DNA of 61,118 nt from DATGEP01 sp035310125 (GTDB taxonomy: Bacteria; Chloroflexota; Ktedonobacteria; Ktedonobacterales; JADMIN01), in assembly GCA_035310125.1 (NCBI GenBank), contig DATGEP010000135.1, positions 1 to 61,118 on the forward strand, given 5' to 3'. The position numbers were made by a program, and so were the translations under genes. The notes beneath the pieces were generated by a model. It saw nothing but the letters and a program-made list of their open reading frames with translations. It was not told where the DNA came from and ran no database searches. This document shows positions 42,561-51,123 of the stretch, in pieces. Numbering within the stretch: the first letter of the stretch is position 1; every line of letters begins with the position of its first letter.

Positions 42561-44060
42561 ATGCCCACACCCTCTCTCTTTCTTGGCATAGACCTCTCCA
42601 CAACGGGCGCCAAAGCCGTGCTCATTGACGGCGGCGGCGGAGTGATCGCCAGCGCAACTACGGCAATCTCGCTCTCTACGCCGCGCCCGCTCTGGTCTGA
42701 GCAGGATCCGCTTGAGTGGTGGGCCGCTACGGTGAGGAGCGTCCGGCGGGCGCTGGCAGAGGCTGACGTCGCGGGAACGGCTGTGGCGGCGGTTGGACTG
42801 ACCGGCCAGATGCACGGATTGGTGGCGCTGGGCGAGTATGGCGGCGTGCTGCGTCCGGCGATTCTGTGGAATGATCAGCGAACGGGCGCCGAGTGCGACG
42901 AGATCCGCGCGTGCGTGGGCCGGGAGCGTCTGATTCAGATTACCGGCAATGACGCGCTGCCTGGGTTTACTGCTCCCAAGATTCTCTGGATGCGCAACCA
43001 CGAGCCGGAAATCTATGAGCGCATTCGGCATATCCTGTTGCCCAAAGACTACATCCGCTTCCGGCTCACCGGCGCCTATGCGCTGGATAAAGCGGACGGC
43101 TCAGGGACGCTCCTCTTCGATCTCAAGCGCCGGAACTGGTCCGAGGATGTGACAGCCGCGCTGGAGATTCCGCTGGGGTGGCTGCCGCCAACATTTGAGG
43201 GAACGGAGACGACGGGGACGGTCAGCGCAGAGGCGGCGGCGGAAACGGGACTCGCCAGCGGGACAGCGGTGGTTGCGGGGGGTGGCGATCAATCGGCGCA
43301 GGCGGTGGGTGTGGGCGCTGTCGAGCCGGGGGTGCTCGCGCTCACCCTTGGCACGTCGGGGGTCGTCTTTGGCACGACAATTACGCCGGAGATTGAGCCA
43401 CAGGGGCGGCTCCATGCCTTCTGTCATGCCGTGCCGGGCCGGTGGCATCTCATGGGGGTTATGCTCAGCGCGGCGGGAAGCCTGCAATGGTATCGCGACA
43501 CGCTGGCGCCTGACGTACCCTTCAATGTGCTGCTCGACGAGGCGGCGACCGCGCCGGCGGGCTGCGATGGCCTGCTCTTTCTGCCGTATCTGAGCGGCGA
43601 GCGCACGCCGTATGCCGATCCACTGGCGCGTGGTGCGTTTGTGGGGTTAACGCTGCGGCATCACCGCGCGCATCTCACGCGCGCCGTCTTGGAGGGTGTC
43701 GCGTTTGGCTTGCGGGATTGTTATGACCTCATGCGGCAAGCAGGGATGGGCGACGTGCGGGAGGTGCGCGTCTCCGGCGGTGGCGCACGCAGCGCGCTCT
43801 GGACGGGTATTCTGGCGAGCGTGCTGGAAACACCGCTGGTGCGGGTGAGCGCCACGGAGGGCGCGGCTTACGGCGCTGCTCTGCTTGCGGGCGTGGGCGC
43901 CGGCAACTGGCCAGACGTGCCAGCCGCATGCGCGGGTATTCACATTGCCGGTCAGTCGGAGCCCAACGTGGATGATCGCGACGTGTACCGCCGCCTGCAT
44001 CCCGTATACCAGGCCCTCTACCCCGCGCTCAAATCATCGTTCGCGCAGCTGTCCGGATAG
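42561..44060 (+). CDS. xylB: Xylulokinase
   Basis: A 499-residue FGGY-family sugar kinase that phosphorylates D-xylulose with ATP. It opens LGIDLSTTGAKAVLID (phosphate loop), has GLTGQMHGLVAL near residue 80 and GGGDQSAQAVGVGAVEPG with the catalytic aspartate near residue 236, and LPYLSGERTPYADP and RVSGGGARSALW in the C-terminal half. Substrate assignment rests on TGQMHG and on xylA upstream. ATG 42561 has GAGGAG seven bases before it. Its stop codon lies inside a 14-bp tandem duplication. Confidence 0.92.
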   Translation: MPTPSLFLGIDLSTTGAKAVLIDGGGGVIASATTAISLSTPRPLWSEQDPLEWWAATVRSVRRALAEADVAGTAVAAVGLTGQMHGLVALGEYGGVLRPAILWNDQRTGAECDEIRACVGRERLIQITGNDALPGFTAPKILWMRNHEPEIYERIRHILLPKDYIRFRLTGAYALDKADGSGTLLFDLKRRNWSEDVTAALEIPLGWLPPTFEGTETTGTVSAEAAAETGLASGTAVVAGGGDQSAQAVGVGAVEPGVLALTLGTSGVVFGTTITPEIEPQGRLHAFCHAVPGRWHLMGVMLSAAGSLQWYRDTLAPDVPFNVLLDEAATAPAGCDGLLFLPYLSGERTPYADPLARGAFVGLTLRHHRAHLTRAVLEGVAFGLRDCYDLMRQAGMGDVREVRVSGGGARSALWTGILASVLETPLVRVSATEGAAYGAALLAGVGAGNWPDVPAACAGIHIAGQSEPNVDDRDVYRRLHPVYQALYPALKSSFAQLSG

Positions 44061-44078
44061 GATGGTCCGGATAGGATG
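44051..44078. repeat. 14-bp tandem duplication over the xylB stop codon
   Basis: GTCCGGATAGGATG occurs twice head to tail. The xylB TAG (44058-44060) is in the first copy, and the second ends directly before the stop codon of the convergent zinc-finger gene. Confidence 0.7.
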
Positions 44079-44351
44079 TCAGGTGAGGTCGTGCGCGAGT
44101 TGTCGGTGGGTGAGGGGCCATCGCCGAAAGAGACGCTGCCGCCAGCTCAGCGTTCGGCGCCGGGCGGTTGCGTGCGGTCGCGCGCCCTCGCCGCCAGGCA
44201 AAGGGCGCGCATCTGCCGCCATGATCTCATTGCAGAGCGTCACACACTCCGCACAGATGTAGATGCCGTTCGGCCCGGCGATGAGGCGCCGCGTCTGCTC
44301 ACGGCGCTTGCCACAAAACGAACAGTCGTATCCGTGCGATGCGCGTGCCAT
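44079..44351 (-). CDS. Free-standing ClpX-type C4 zinc-finger protein
   Basis: A 90-residue protein whose first 50 residues match the N-terminal zinc-binding domain of ClpX: CSFCGKRREQTRRLIAG, then IYICAECVTLCNEIM. The C-x2-C and C-x2-C pairs are intact. In ClpX this domain dimerises and binds adaptors and substrates. Here no AAA ATPase part follows; the rest is a basic Arg/Pro-rich tail. It could recruit a substrate or modulate ClpXP, but this is inference. GAGAGGGG lies before the ATG. Confidence 0.78.
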   Translation of the reverse strand: MARASHGYDCSFCGKRREQTRRLIAGPNGIYICAECVTLCNEIMAADARPLPGGEGARPHATARRRTLSWRQRLFRRWPLTHRQLAHDLT

Positions 44352-44423
44352 CGGATACCCCTCTCGTTGTTCGATGCGGCCAATCTTCGGCGCAGGCGTC
44401 CAGTCGCACGCTCGCTGGGCATG

Positions 44424-44816
44424 CTACTGTTGTGTTGGCACGACGTAGACAGCGGTGCCGTAGCACAACACCTCGGAGACGCCCGCGGTGATCTCCGTGG
44501 CATCATAGCGGGCGGCGATGATCGCGTTGGCGCCCAACTGCGCCGCGTGCTGGATCATCAGCTCATAGGCGTCCTGCCGGGCGCGCTCGCACAGCTCGGT
44601 GTAGATGGAGATGTTGCCGCCCACGATTTGTTGGAATGCGGCGCCGATGTTGCCCACCACACTGCGCGACCGCACGATGATGCCACGCACAATTCCGTAA
44701 TTGCGCATGATGGTCACGCCCGGCAGCTCGAAAGCCGACGTAACGAGGGCATGATTGAATGGAATGCCTTGCTGTTGTGGCTGCGCGTATTGTGGCGACA
44801 TTGGCTGCTCGTACAT
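44424..44816 (-). CDS. YbjQ-family (UPF0145) protein
   Basis: A 130-residue protein with the YbjQ pattern: VTSAFELPGVTIMRNYGIVRGIIVRS, a helix with ELCERARQDAYELMIQHAAQLGANAIIAARYD, and a last strand GTAVYVVP. A Gln/Pro-rich N-terminal tail precedes it. The fold forms pentamers; heavy-metal binding was proposed from a sequence relationship but is not established. ATG 44816 follows GAGAAAG; ATG 44801 is possible. Confidence 0.8.
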   Translation of the reverse strand: MYEQPMSPQYAQPQQQGIPFNHALVTSAFELPGVTIMRNYGIVRGIIVRSRSVVGNIGAAFQQIVGGNISIYTELCERARQDAYELMIQHAAQLGANAIIAARYDATEITAGVSEVLCYGTAVYVVPTQQ

Positions 44817-45080
44817 GGAGTCACACTTTCTCGGTCGCGGCGCACACATGCGTGTCGCGCGGCTTGCTCACGTATCGTTTGGAGCGTCCCAACACACATG
44901 CCTCCTTTGGGTGTGTGCTTCGCTTCACGTACGAAGCGACGGGGCGCAGGGTTTTGCGATGCGCCGAATTTCGTAGCGGCGGGGTTGCGTGGGCGCTCCG
45001 ATACTCCGATATGGCACAGCGAAGACACACAGTGGGCGACACGCGCGTGAGGGGACCGGCCCCGCATGAGTCAAGGCGTA

Positions 45081-45323
45081 CTATTCGCGCGGCTCGCTGC
45101 TTCCCCAGAGCCGCCGGGTGAGCCGGGTGCCGAGATAGTAGCCCAGCGCGCCGAGTCCAAACGTAAGCGTGAAAAACGCGAAGGTCGCCCAATCGGCGGC
45201 GGAGGCTGCCTGATAGACGGATATCACGAGGATGGCAGCGAACATACCGGCGATCAGGCCGAGCACCAGACCCATCGTGCAACCAACATGAGCCAGGTTG
45301 CGTCCGCGTAGCTGTTCAAGCAT
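45081..45323 (-). CDS. Small two-span membrane protein
   Basis: An 80-residue protein with two hydrophobic helices (MGLVLGLIAGMFAAILVISVYQ and ATFAFFTLTFGLGALGYYLG) and short charged ends. GGAG lies six bases before the ATG, supporting this start; the longer open frame to 45719 has no coding character. Function unknown. Confidence 0.55.
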   Translation of the reverse strand: MLEQLRGRNLAHVGCTMGLVLGLIAGMFAAILVISVYQAASAADWATFAFFTLTFGLGALGYYLGTRLTRRLWGSSEPRE

Positions 45324-46452
45324 AGTATCTCCAACGGTACATATTGCATATCGTCCGGCGCTGGCAGCCGCACAGACAGGGTACCACAGCCACGCCACCG
45401 GGGAAACGTCTTGTGCGATGCGCTTTAGGACAACCAACGCAACCAACGTGATTGGCCGACGAAGGTCTGTGGAGTCAAACTGGGTCGACAAGCATACATC
45501 GGATCGTTGTGTGTGCCGGTCGAATGGCTTATGTGTCGGGCGATGGACGTGTGAACTCTTGCATACGTCGTTTGAGTGTGGTACGCTGCCGACACGCAGG
45601 GATATTGCGGGCCAGGGAAACCTGGCGAGGCACGATCTGGCACGTGATGTGCACGTCGTGATGGTGCTCGCGAGTCGCATAGATCGGCGAGCGGGCGAGC
45701 TGCACGGCACACGCGGCATGTATCGGGTCTTCGGATTGAAATGTTGTCGTTCGTAGACTGAAATCCGGGCACACCGAAAGGGCTGATTACCTCAGGCTGT
45801 GCATCAGGTAAGCGGTTTTTTCGCGTTCCCGAGTCACTCCGCCAAGCCGGCGGAAGACAGCGTCCGCTCGTGCGAGGTCACGAACACGTGTATCTACCTG
45901 CCGAGCCCACGTCATCTCCTCTCCGTCGAGCGCCGCGAGTCGCTCACGCTCCGCATTGAGGCGCGAGCGCAGCACGCGAGTGCCCGGTCAACAATCCACA
46001 CCGAGTTCTGGGAGGCACAACATCATCTGACGCTCGCGGTTGAGCGTACCCACGGCTTCACGCGTATGAGCTGCCCGCACCCCTCCTGCGCGGCGCACGC
46101 CTGATCTGCCACGGTTTTCGATGGTCCTGGTGTCTAGTTTCCTCTCGGTGATTTCCGCCACCTTGCTCTCCGGCCCGGGAAGCAATGTAGATTCTTGGCG
46201 GATAAGGCGACGACGCTGTCGTAGCATATGGCCATCGGTGTACGTGGGTAGTAGCGAACGCGAGCTCTGGCGGTCGATTCCCTTTTTCCGGTGATCCACG
46301 AGAACCTTCGAGAAAGCGGAACGGAATCGGACCCAGTCGCTTGTGCGGCACGTACGGCAGTAGCGGATTCTGTCGAGCATCTTCCAGAGATTCGCCGCTG
46401 CCGGGACAGGTATCTCCAGCACTTCAGGCAGGTCGGGAAGAGAGAAGCTGTT
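45324..46452. other. Gene-poor kilobase upstream of prkA
   Basis: The longest stretch in the window without a credible gene. A minus-strand frame runs 46422-45988, meets a stop, and continues to 45787. The part after the stop is charged and coil-like (LRSRLNAERERLAAL, then TREREKTAYL), so a decayed gene is possible. Otherwise the region should carry the prkA promoter and leader, but no clear promoter pair was seen. Confidence 0.35.
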
Positions 46453-49400
46453 ATGGACCTAGTTAAGCGGTTAGAAGAGTACCGGGAGCGGGAGCGCGCA
46501 CTGGGGTGGGAAGGAAACTTCAAAGACTACTTCGAGATCGCGGTGCGCCAGCACGCGATTGCGGAGCTTTCACACGAGCGCATCTACAACATGATCATGT
46601 CCGCCGGGTCAGAGGTGAACCGGCTTGGTGAGCCGCGCTATGCATTCTTCGCCAACGAAATCTTTGGCATCGAGAAGCCGCTGCAACAGATCGTGGAGTA
46701 TTTTCACTCCGCCGCGCAGCGCCTCGAGGTGCGTAAGCGCATTCTGTTGCTCATGGGGCCGGTTGGCGGCGGCAAGTCCAGCATTGTGACGCTGCTCAAG
46801 CGGGGGCTGGAGTCCTACACCAAGACGGATGCGGGCGCCACGTATGCTATCGCGGAGTGCCCGATGCATGAGGAGCCGCTGCATCTCATCCCCCAGGAGA
46901 TGCGCGCGGACATCGAGAAGGAGTTCGGCCTCTACATCGAGGGCGACCTCTGTCCGCAGTGCCGCTGGCTCCTGGAAAACAAGTACAACGGCAAAATCGA
47001 AGGGGTGCCGGTCAAGCGGATGGTCTTCAGCGAGAAGCACCGCAGCGGCATCGGTACGTTCACGCCGTCAGATCCAAAGAGCCAGGACGTCGCGGAGCTA
47101 GTAGGCGGTATTGACCTCTCTACCATCGGGGAGGTCGGCGTCGAGAGTGATCCACGGGCGTATCGGTTCGACGGCGAACTCAACATCTCCAACCGTGGGC
47201 TGATGGAGTTCATTGAAATTCTCAAGTGCGCGCGTGGCAGCTCGCTTGTATTCACGCCGCTTGGCATCCGCCGGCTGGACTCGTTTGCCCACCCCGATCA
47301 CCCGGCTGGCACGTCGCGCCCGGTTGACGTACAAATCGCGACCGAGACCGGCATCGAATCGGCGGCGCACCTCTATCACAAGGGCGTCTCAGCGACCAAA
47401 CGCGTCGTGACACGCCGTGGGTACTTCTCGGAGGGAACACCAGAGCATCGCATTCTCGTGGTCAACGATGACGGCGTGCAGGTGTGGCGCCGCCACGACG
47501 AATTGAACGTTGGCGATTGGGTGGTGCTGCAGAAGGGACAGAACCTCTGGGGTCGTGATGTAGACATCTCCTGGGAACCGCATCGCCTTGCCGAACGGAT
47601 GCATGTGCCGGACCGCATGTCGCCGGAGCTGGCTCGCTGGCTTGGCTATCTCACGGCGGAAGGCGATACGCGGCCTGATGGCATGGTACGCTTCGCGAGT
47701 GTTGACGAGGAGCTGCGAGCTGATTACGCTCAGCTCACGCAGACACTTTTCGGCATCCAGCCGCGTTTCTACTCCAAGGTCGTTCAGTTCAATAGCGTCA
47801 GCGTGCTTGACTTCCTACGCTATCTTGGTTGGAAGACCGGCGCCTACAACAAAGAGATTCCCTGGTCAGTGCTCCAATCCTCGCGCGCGAGCGTGCTGGA
47901 ATTCCTCGCCGGCTACTTTGCCGGCGACGGCACAGTCAACTTGCGGGGTCGCCTCTCGTGGACGACCGCCTCAGAGTGGCTGGCCGAGCAGATACAAATC
48001 GTGCTGCTGAACCTGGGGATTGCCAGCCGCCGCTTCACGACCTTGCAGCGCATGGCACCGGATGCCGAGCGCAAGCCGTACTGGAACATCCTCGTTGGCG
48101 GCGAGGATGCCGACAAGCTGGCCGCGCAGATGGGTCTGCTGCCGCTCCGCAAGCAGCTCACCTATGAGCAGCGCCGCGCACAGCAGCCGCGCGTCGGGCG
48201 GACCGACACGCTGCCGAATACGGCCGGCTACTGGCAGGCTGTCTCCGACGAGCTTCAGCAGGTCGTGCTCACTCGCGCGCGGGCCGTGGCCGGCGCTGGT
48301 TATCGCGACCGTGAGGGCGCCCACCAGATTCTCGGCGGAGATTACATCAACCTGCACGGGCTACGCACTGGCACGAATAGCTGCACGCGCGAGATGGCGA
48401 CGACGATTCTTGCCAAGCTGGAGGGCTGGGTTGAGCCACCTCCTGGCCTGAGCGCGCTGCTCAATCCGTCCCAGCTCTACGACCAGATCGTCTCCATCGA
48501 AGACAGTGAAGCGGATTGCTGGGACTTCAATGTGCCCGGCTCCAATACGTTCATCGCCAACGGCCTCGTCAACCACAACTGCGATGAGAAGTTTTTGTAC
48601 GTCCTGCTGACGCTCTCGCAGGAGCAGAACATCAAGACCGGGCGCTTCTCGATGATTTACGCCGATGAGGTGGTTGTGAGCCACACGAACGAGAACGAAT
48701 ATACGGCGTTCGTCGGCAACCGTAAGTCCGAGGCGCTTCAGGACCGTATCATTCTCGTCAGGATACCCTACAACCTGCGAGTCACCGACGAGATCAAGAT
48801 TTACGAGAAGCTGCTGTCGCAGAGCTCGCTGACGGATGTGCATCTCGCGCCGAACACGCTGCGGATCGCCAGCACCTTCGCCGTGCTCACCCGGCTTGAG
48901 CCTTCCAAGAAGGCGGGCATGAGCCTGATGAAGAAGCTGAAGCTCTACGACGGCGAAGATCTCGAGGAGTTCAAGCAGAAGGACATCAAGGAGCTGCAAG
49001 AGGAGGCGGTGCGTGAAGGGATGGATGGCATCTCGCCGCGCTACGTTATCAACCGGCTCTCCAGTGCGTTGGTGCGCGACAAGGTGAGCTGCATCAATCC
49101 GATTGATGCACTGCGTGCCCTGCGCGACGGGCTGGATCAGCACACGGGCATCACGCGCGAGGAGCGCGAGCGCTATTTGAATTTCATCAGCGAGGCCCGC
49201 AAAGAGTACGACGAGATGGCCAAGAAGGAAGTCCAGCGGGCATTCGTCTACTCCTTTGAGGAGTCCGCGCGAATGTTGCTGAACAACTACCTGGACAACG
49301 TCGAGGCGTTCTGTAACAAGACGAAGGTTCGTGATCCCTTCACTGAGGAGGACATGGACCCGGATGAGCAGCTCATGCGCTCGATCGAGGAGCAGATCGG

Positions 49401-49701
49401 CATTACCGAGAACGCCAAGAAGACGTTCCGCGAAGAGATTCTGATTCGCATCTCGGCGCTGGCGCGTCGCGGGCAAACCTTTGACTACACGAGCCACGAG
49501 CGGTTGAAGGAAGCCATCGAAAAGAAGCTGTTCGCCGATCTGCGCGATGTAGTGAAGATCACGACATCCTCCAAGACGCCCGATGCTGAGCAGCTCAAAA
49601 AGTCGAATGAGGTCGTGAACCGGTTGATTACGGATGCCGGTTATTGCCCGATCTGCGCGAACGAGCTCCTGAAATACGTCGGCTCGCTCTTGAATCGCTG
49701 A
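46453..49701 (+). CDS. prkA: PrkA-type serine protein kinase interrupted by an intein
   Basis: Encodes a 1082-residue precursor that should splice to a 631-residue PrkA/YeaG protein. The N-terminal AAA domain has the P-loop GPVGGGKSS near residue 102. NRGLMEFIEILK leads to the intein (residues 259-709). The C-extein begins CDEKFLYVLLTLSQEQNIKTGRF, then VVSHTNENEY and the C-terminal kinase-like half ending in PICANELLKYVGSLL. In Bacillus and enterobacteria PrkA acts in stationary phase, nitrogen stress or sporulation. The ATG at 46453 gives the family N-terminus (MDLVKRLEEYRERERALGWEGNF); the frame extends upstream to 46291 without resemblance. First gene of a prkA-yhbH-spoVR operon. Confidence 0.93.
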   Translation: MDLVKRLEEYRERERALGWEGNFKDYFEIAVRQHAIAELSHERIYNMIMSAGSEVNRLGEPRYAFFANEIFGIEKPLQQIVEYFHSAAQRLEVRKRILLLMGPVGGGKSSIVTLLKRGLESYTKTDAGATYAIAECPMHEEPLHLIPQEMRADIEKEFGLYIEGDLCPQCRWLLENKYNGKIEGVPVKRMVFSEKHRSGIGTFTPSDPKSQDVAELVGGIDLSTIGEVGVESDPRAYRFDGELNISNRGLMEFIEILKCARGSSLVFTPLGIRRLDSFAHPDHPAGTSRPVDVQIATETGIESAAHLYHKGVSATKRVVTRRGYFSEGTPEHRILVVNDDGVQVWRRHDELNVGDWVVLQKGQNLWGRDVDISWEPHRLAERMHVPDRMSPELARWLGYLTAEGDTRPDGMVRFASVDEELRADYAQLTQTLFGIQPRFYSKVVQFNSVSVLDFLRYLGWKTGAYNKEIPWSVLQSSRASVLEFLAGYFAGDGTVNLRGRLSWTTASEWLAEQIQIVLLNLGIASRRFTTLQRMAPDAERKPYWNILVGGEDADKLAAQMGLLPLRKQLTYEQRRAQQPRVGRTDTLPNTAGYWQAVSDELQQVVLTRARAVAGAGYRDREGAHQILGGDYINLHGLRTGTNSCTREMATTILAKLEGWVEPPPGLSALLNPSQLYDQIVSIEDSEADCWDFNVPGSNTFIANGLVNHNCDEKFLYVLLTLSQEQNIKTGRFSMIYADEVVVSHTNENEYTAFVGNRKSEALQDRIILVRIPYNLRVTDEIKIYEKLLSQSSLTDVHLAPNTLRIASTFAVLTRLEPSKKAGMSLMKKLKLYDGEDLEEFKQKDIKELQEEAVREGMDGISPRYVINRLSSALVRDKVSCINPIDALRALRDGLDQHTGITREERERYLNFISEARKEYDEMAKKEVQRAFVYSFEESARMLLNNYLDNVEAFCNKTKVRDPFTEEDMDPDEQLMRSIEEQIGITENAKKTFREEILIRISALARRGQTFDYTSHERLKEAIEKKLFADLRDVVKITTSSKTPDAEQLKKSNEVVNRLITDAGYCPICANELLKYVGSLLNR
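47227..48579 (+). other. PrkA intein with LAGLIDADG homing endonuclease
   Basis: A 451-residue in-frame intein. It starts with Cys1 (CARGSSLVFTPLG, block A) after extein ILK and ends GLVNHN, followed by extein Cys+1 (CDEKF). Block B is TPEH in GTPEHRILVV. The F/G region is FNVPGSNTFIANGLVNHN, with the penultimate His and terminal Asn present. Two dodecapeptide motifs, LGYLTAEGD and LAGYFAGDG, each keep their acidic residue, so the homing endonuclease may be functional. Removing it restores the sequence ILKCDEKF, which matches intein-free PrkA proteins. Confidence 0.93.
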
Positions 49702-49890
49702 CCGGCGCACCTGGTTGCGCGGATTCGCCCATATGCACAGCCGGACGTTTCCGCGCACATCCGGCCGGCGTCCTCTCGCCGCGCCGCGCTCCTCCCGACC
49801 GGGGCGCGCGTGACGGGAGGGCGCCTGCCGGATCACAACCCTCCCTACAAAGCGAACGCACGCCGGGCAGGGCAAAGTCTGGAGACGCCC

Positions 49891-51042
49891 ATGCAGACAT
49901 CCTCTATCTCACAGCAAGATTGGTCACTGCACCGCAAGGGACAGATTGACCAGGAGCGGCATAAGCAGAAGATTCGTGAGGCAATCAAGAAGAACCTCGC
50001 CGATATCGTCAGTGAAGAGAGCATTATTCTCTCCGATGGCAAGAAAGTCATCAAGGTTCCAATCCGCTCGCTAGAGGAGTATCGCTTTCGCTACGACCCC
50101 GGGCGGCAACAGCATTCGGGCGAAGGCAACGGCGATAGTCAGGTTGGCGACGTGGTGGCCGCTGAGCCGCGCCAGGGTCGCGGCAAGCGGGGGCAGGCCG
50201 GTGAAGAGCCGGGCGTGGACTATTACGAGGCTGAGGTAACGCTCGATGAGCTGGCGGCGATGATTTTCGAGGACCTGGGGCTACCTTTCCTCGAAGAGAA
50301 GAAGCTCACCGAGATCGAGAGCGAGGCCGTGCGGTTCACGGACGTGCGTAAGGTCGGCCCGCTGGCAAATCTTGACAAGAAGCGCACGATTCTGGAGAAC
50401 ATCAAGCGAAACGCGGCCAAAGGTGATGCCACTTTCCACAACATCAAGAACGACGATCTGCGGTTCAAGGTGTGGGAGCCGACGATCAAATATCAGTCGA
50501 ACGCCGTTGTCATCGCGTGTATGGACGTCAGCGGGTCAATGGGCGAGTTCGAGAAGTACATTGCTCGCAGCTTCTATTTCTGGATGGTGCGTTTCCTGCG
50601 CACGAAGTACAACAACGTGAAGATCGTTTTCATCAGCCACCATACTGAGGCCAAAGAGGTGACGGAGGAGGAGTTTTTCACGCACGGCGAAAGCGGTGGC
50701 ACACAGGTATCGTCGGCATACGAGCTGGCGCTCCAGATTATCCAGGAGCGCTACAACCCCGACGATTGGAACATCTATCCGTTCCATTTCTCCGACGGCG
50801 ACAACCTGCCGTGGGACAATGAGCGCTGTGTCGCGCTGGTGCAGAAGCTCATGGAAGTTTGCAATATCTTCGGCTACGGCGAGATTCGCGAGGGGCACTA
50901 TCGCTCGCCCAGCACGCTCATGTCCGCCTTCAACAAGATCCAGGACAAGAAGTTCATCGCCGTCACGATCTCCGACAAGGCCGAGGTGTATCCCGCGCTG
51001 CGTCGCTTCTTCGCCACGCGCGACGCCGTCCCCGCGCCATAA
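49891..51042 (+). CDS. yhbH: YhbH/YeaH family protein (DUF444)
   Basis: A 383-residue protein with a von Willebrand A-like C-terminal half. The metal site motif D-x-S-x-S is CMDVSGSMGEFEKY near residue 212, then FISHHTEAKEVTEEEFF and HFSDGDNLPWDNE. The N-terminus (DWSLHRKGQIDQERHKQKI, then IILSDGKKVIKVPI) is typical. It lacks an intein. It sits between prkA and spoVR, as in other bacteria, and its product is thought to act with them in stress and sporulation programmes. ATG 49891 has GGAGA seven bases upstream. Confidence 0.9.
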   Translation: MQTSSISQQDWSLHRKGQIDQERHKQKIREAIKKNLADIVSEESIILSDGKKVIKVPIRSLEEYRFRYDPGRQQHSGEGNGDSQVGDVVAAEPRQGRGKRGQAGEEPGVDYYEAEVTLDELAAMIFEDLGLPFLEEKKLTEIESEAVRFTDVRKVGPLANLDKKRTILENIKRNAAKGDATFHNIKNDDLRFKVWEPTIKYQSNAVVIACMDVSGSMGEFEKYIARSFYFWMVRFLRTKYNNVKIVFISHHTEAKEVTEEEFFTHGESGGTQVSSAYELALQIIQERYNPDDWNIYPFHFSDGDNLPWDNERCVALVQKLMEVCNIFGYGEIREGHYRSPSTLMSAFNKIQDKKFIAVTISDKAEVYPALRRFFATRDAVPAP

Positions 51043-51123
51043 CATGAGCTGGCAATCCGGGTCTTCCCACCGCAAGCTGGGAAGGGTCGGAGCGGAGGAC
51101 GCTACCCTATAGGAGAATCTCCC

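Noticed and set aside
45081..45719. Long version of the small membrane protein (212 residues)
   Set aside because: Upstream residues show no coding character, and ATG 45323 has a clear GGAG site.
47227..48579. Reading the middle of PrkA as a separate inserted gene or a frameshifted duplicate
   Set aside because: It is in frame, lacks its own start site, and begins and ends with intein splice residues at a conserved extein junction.
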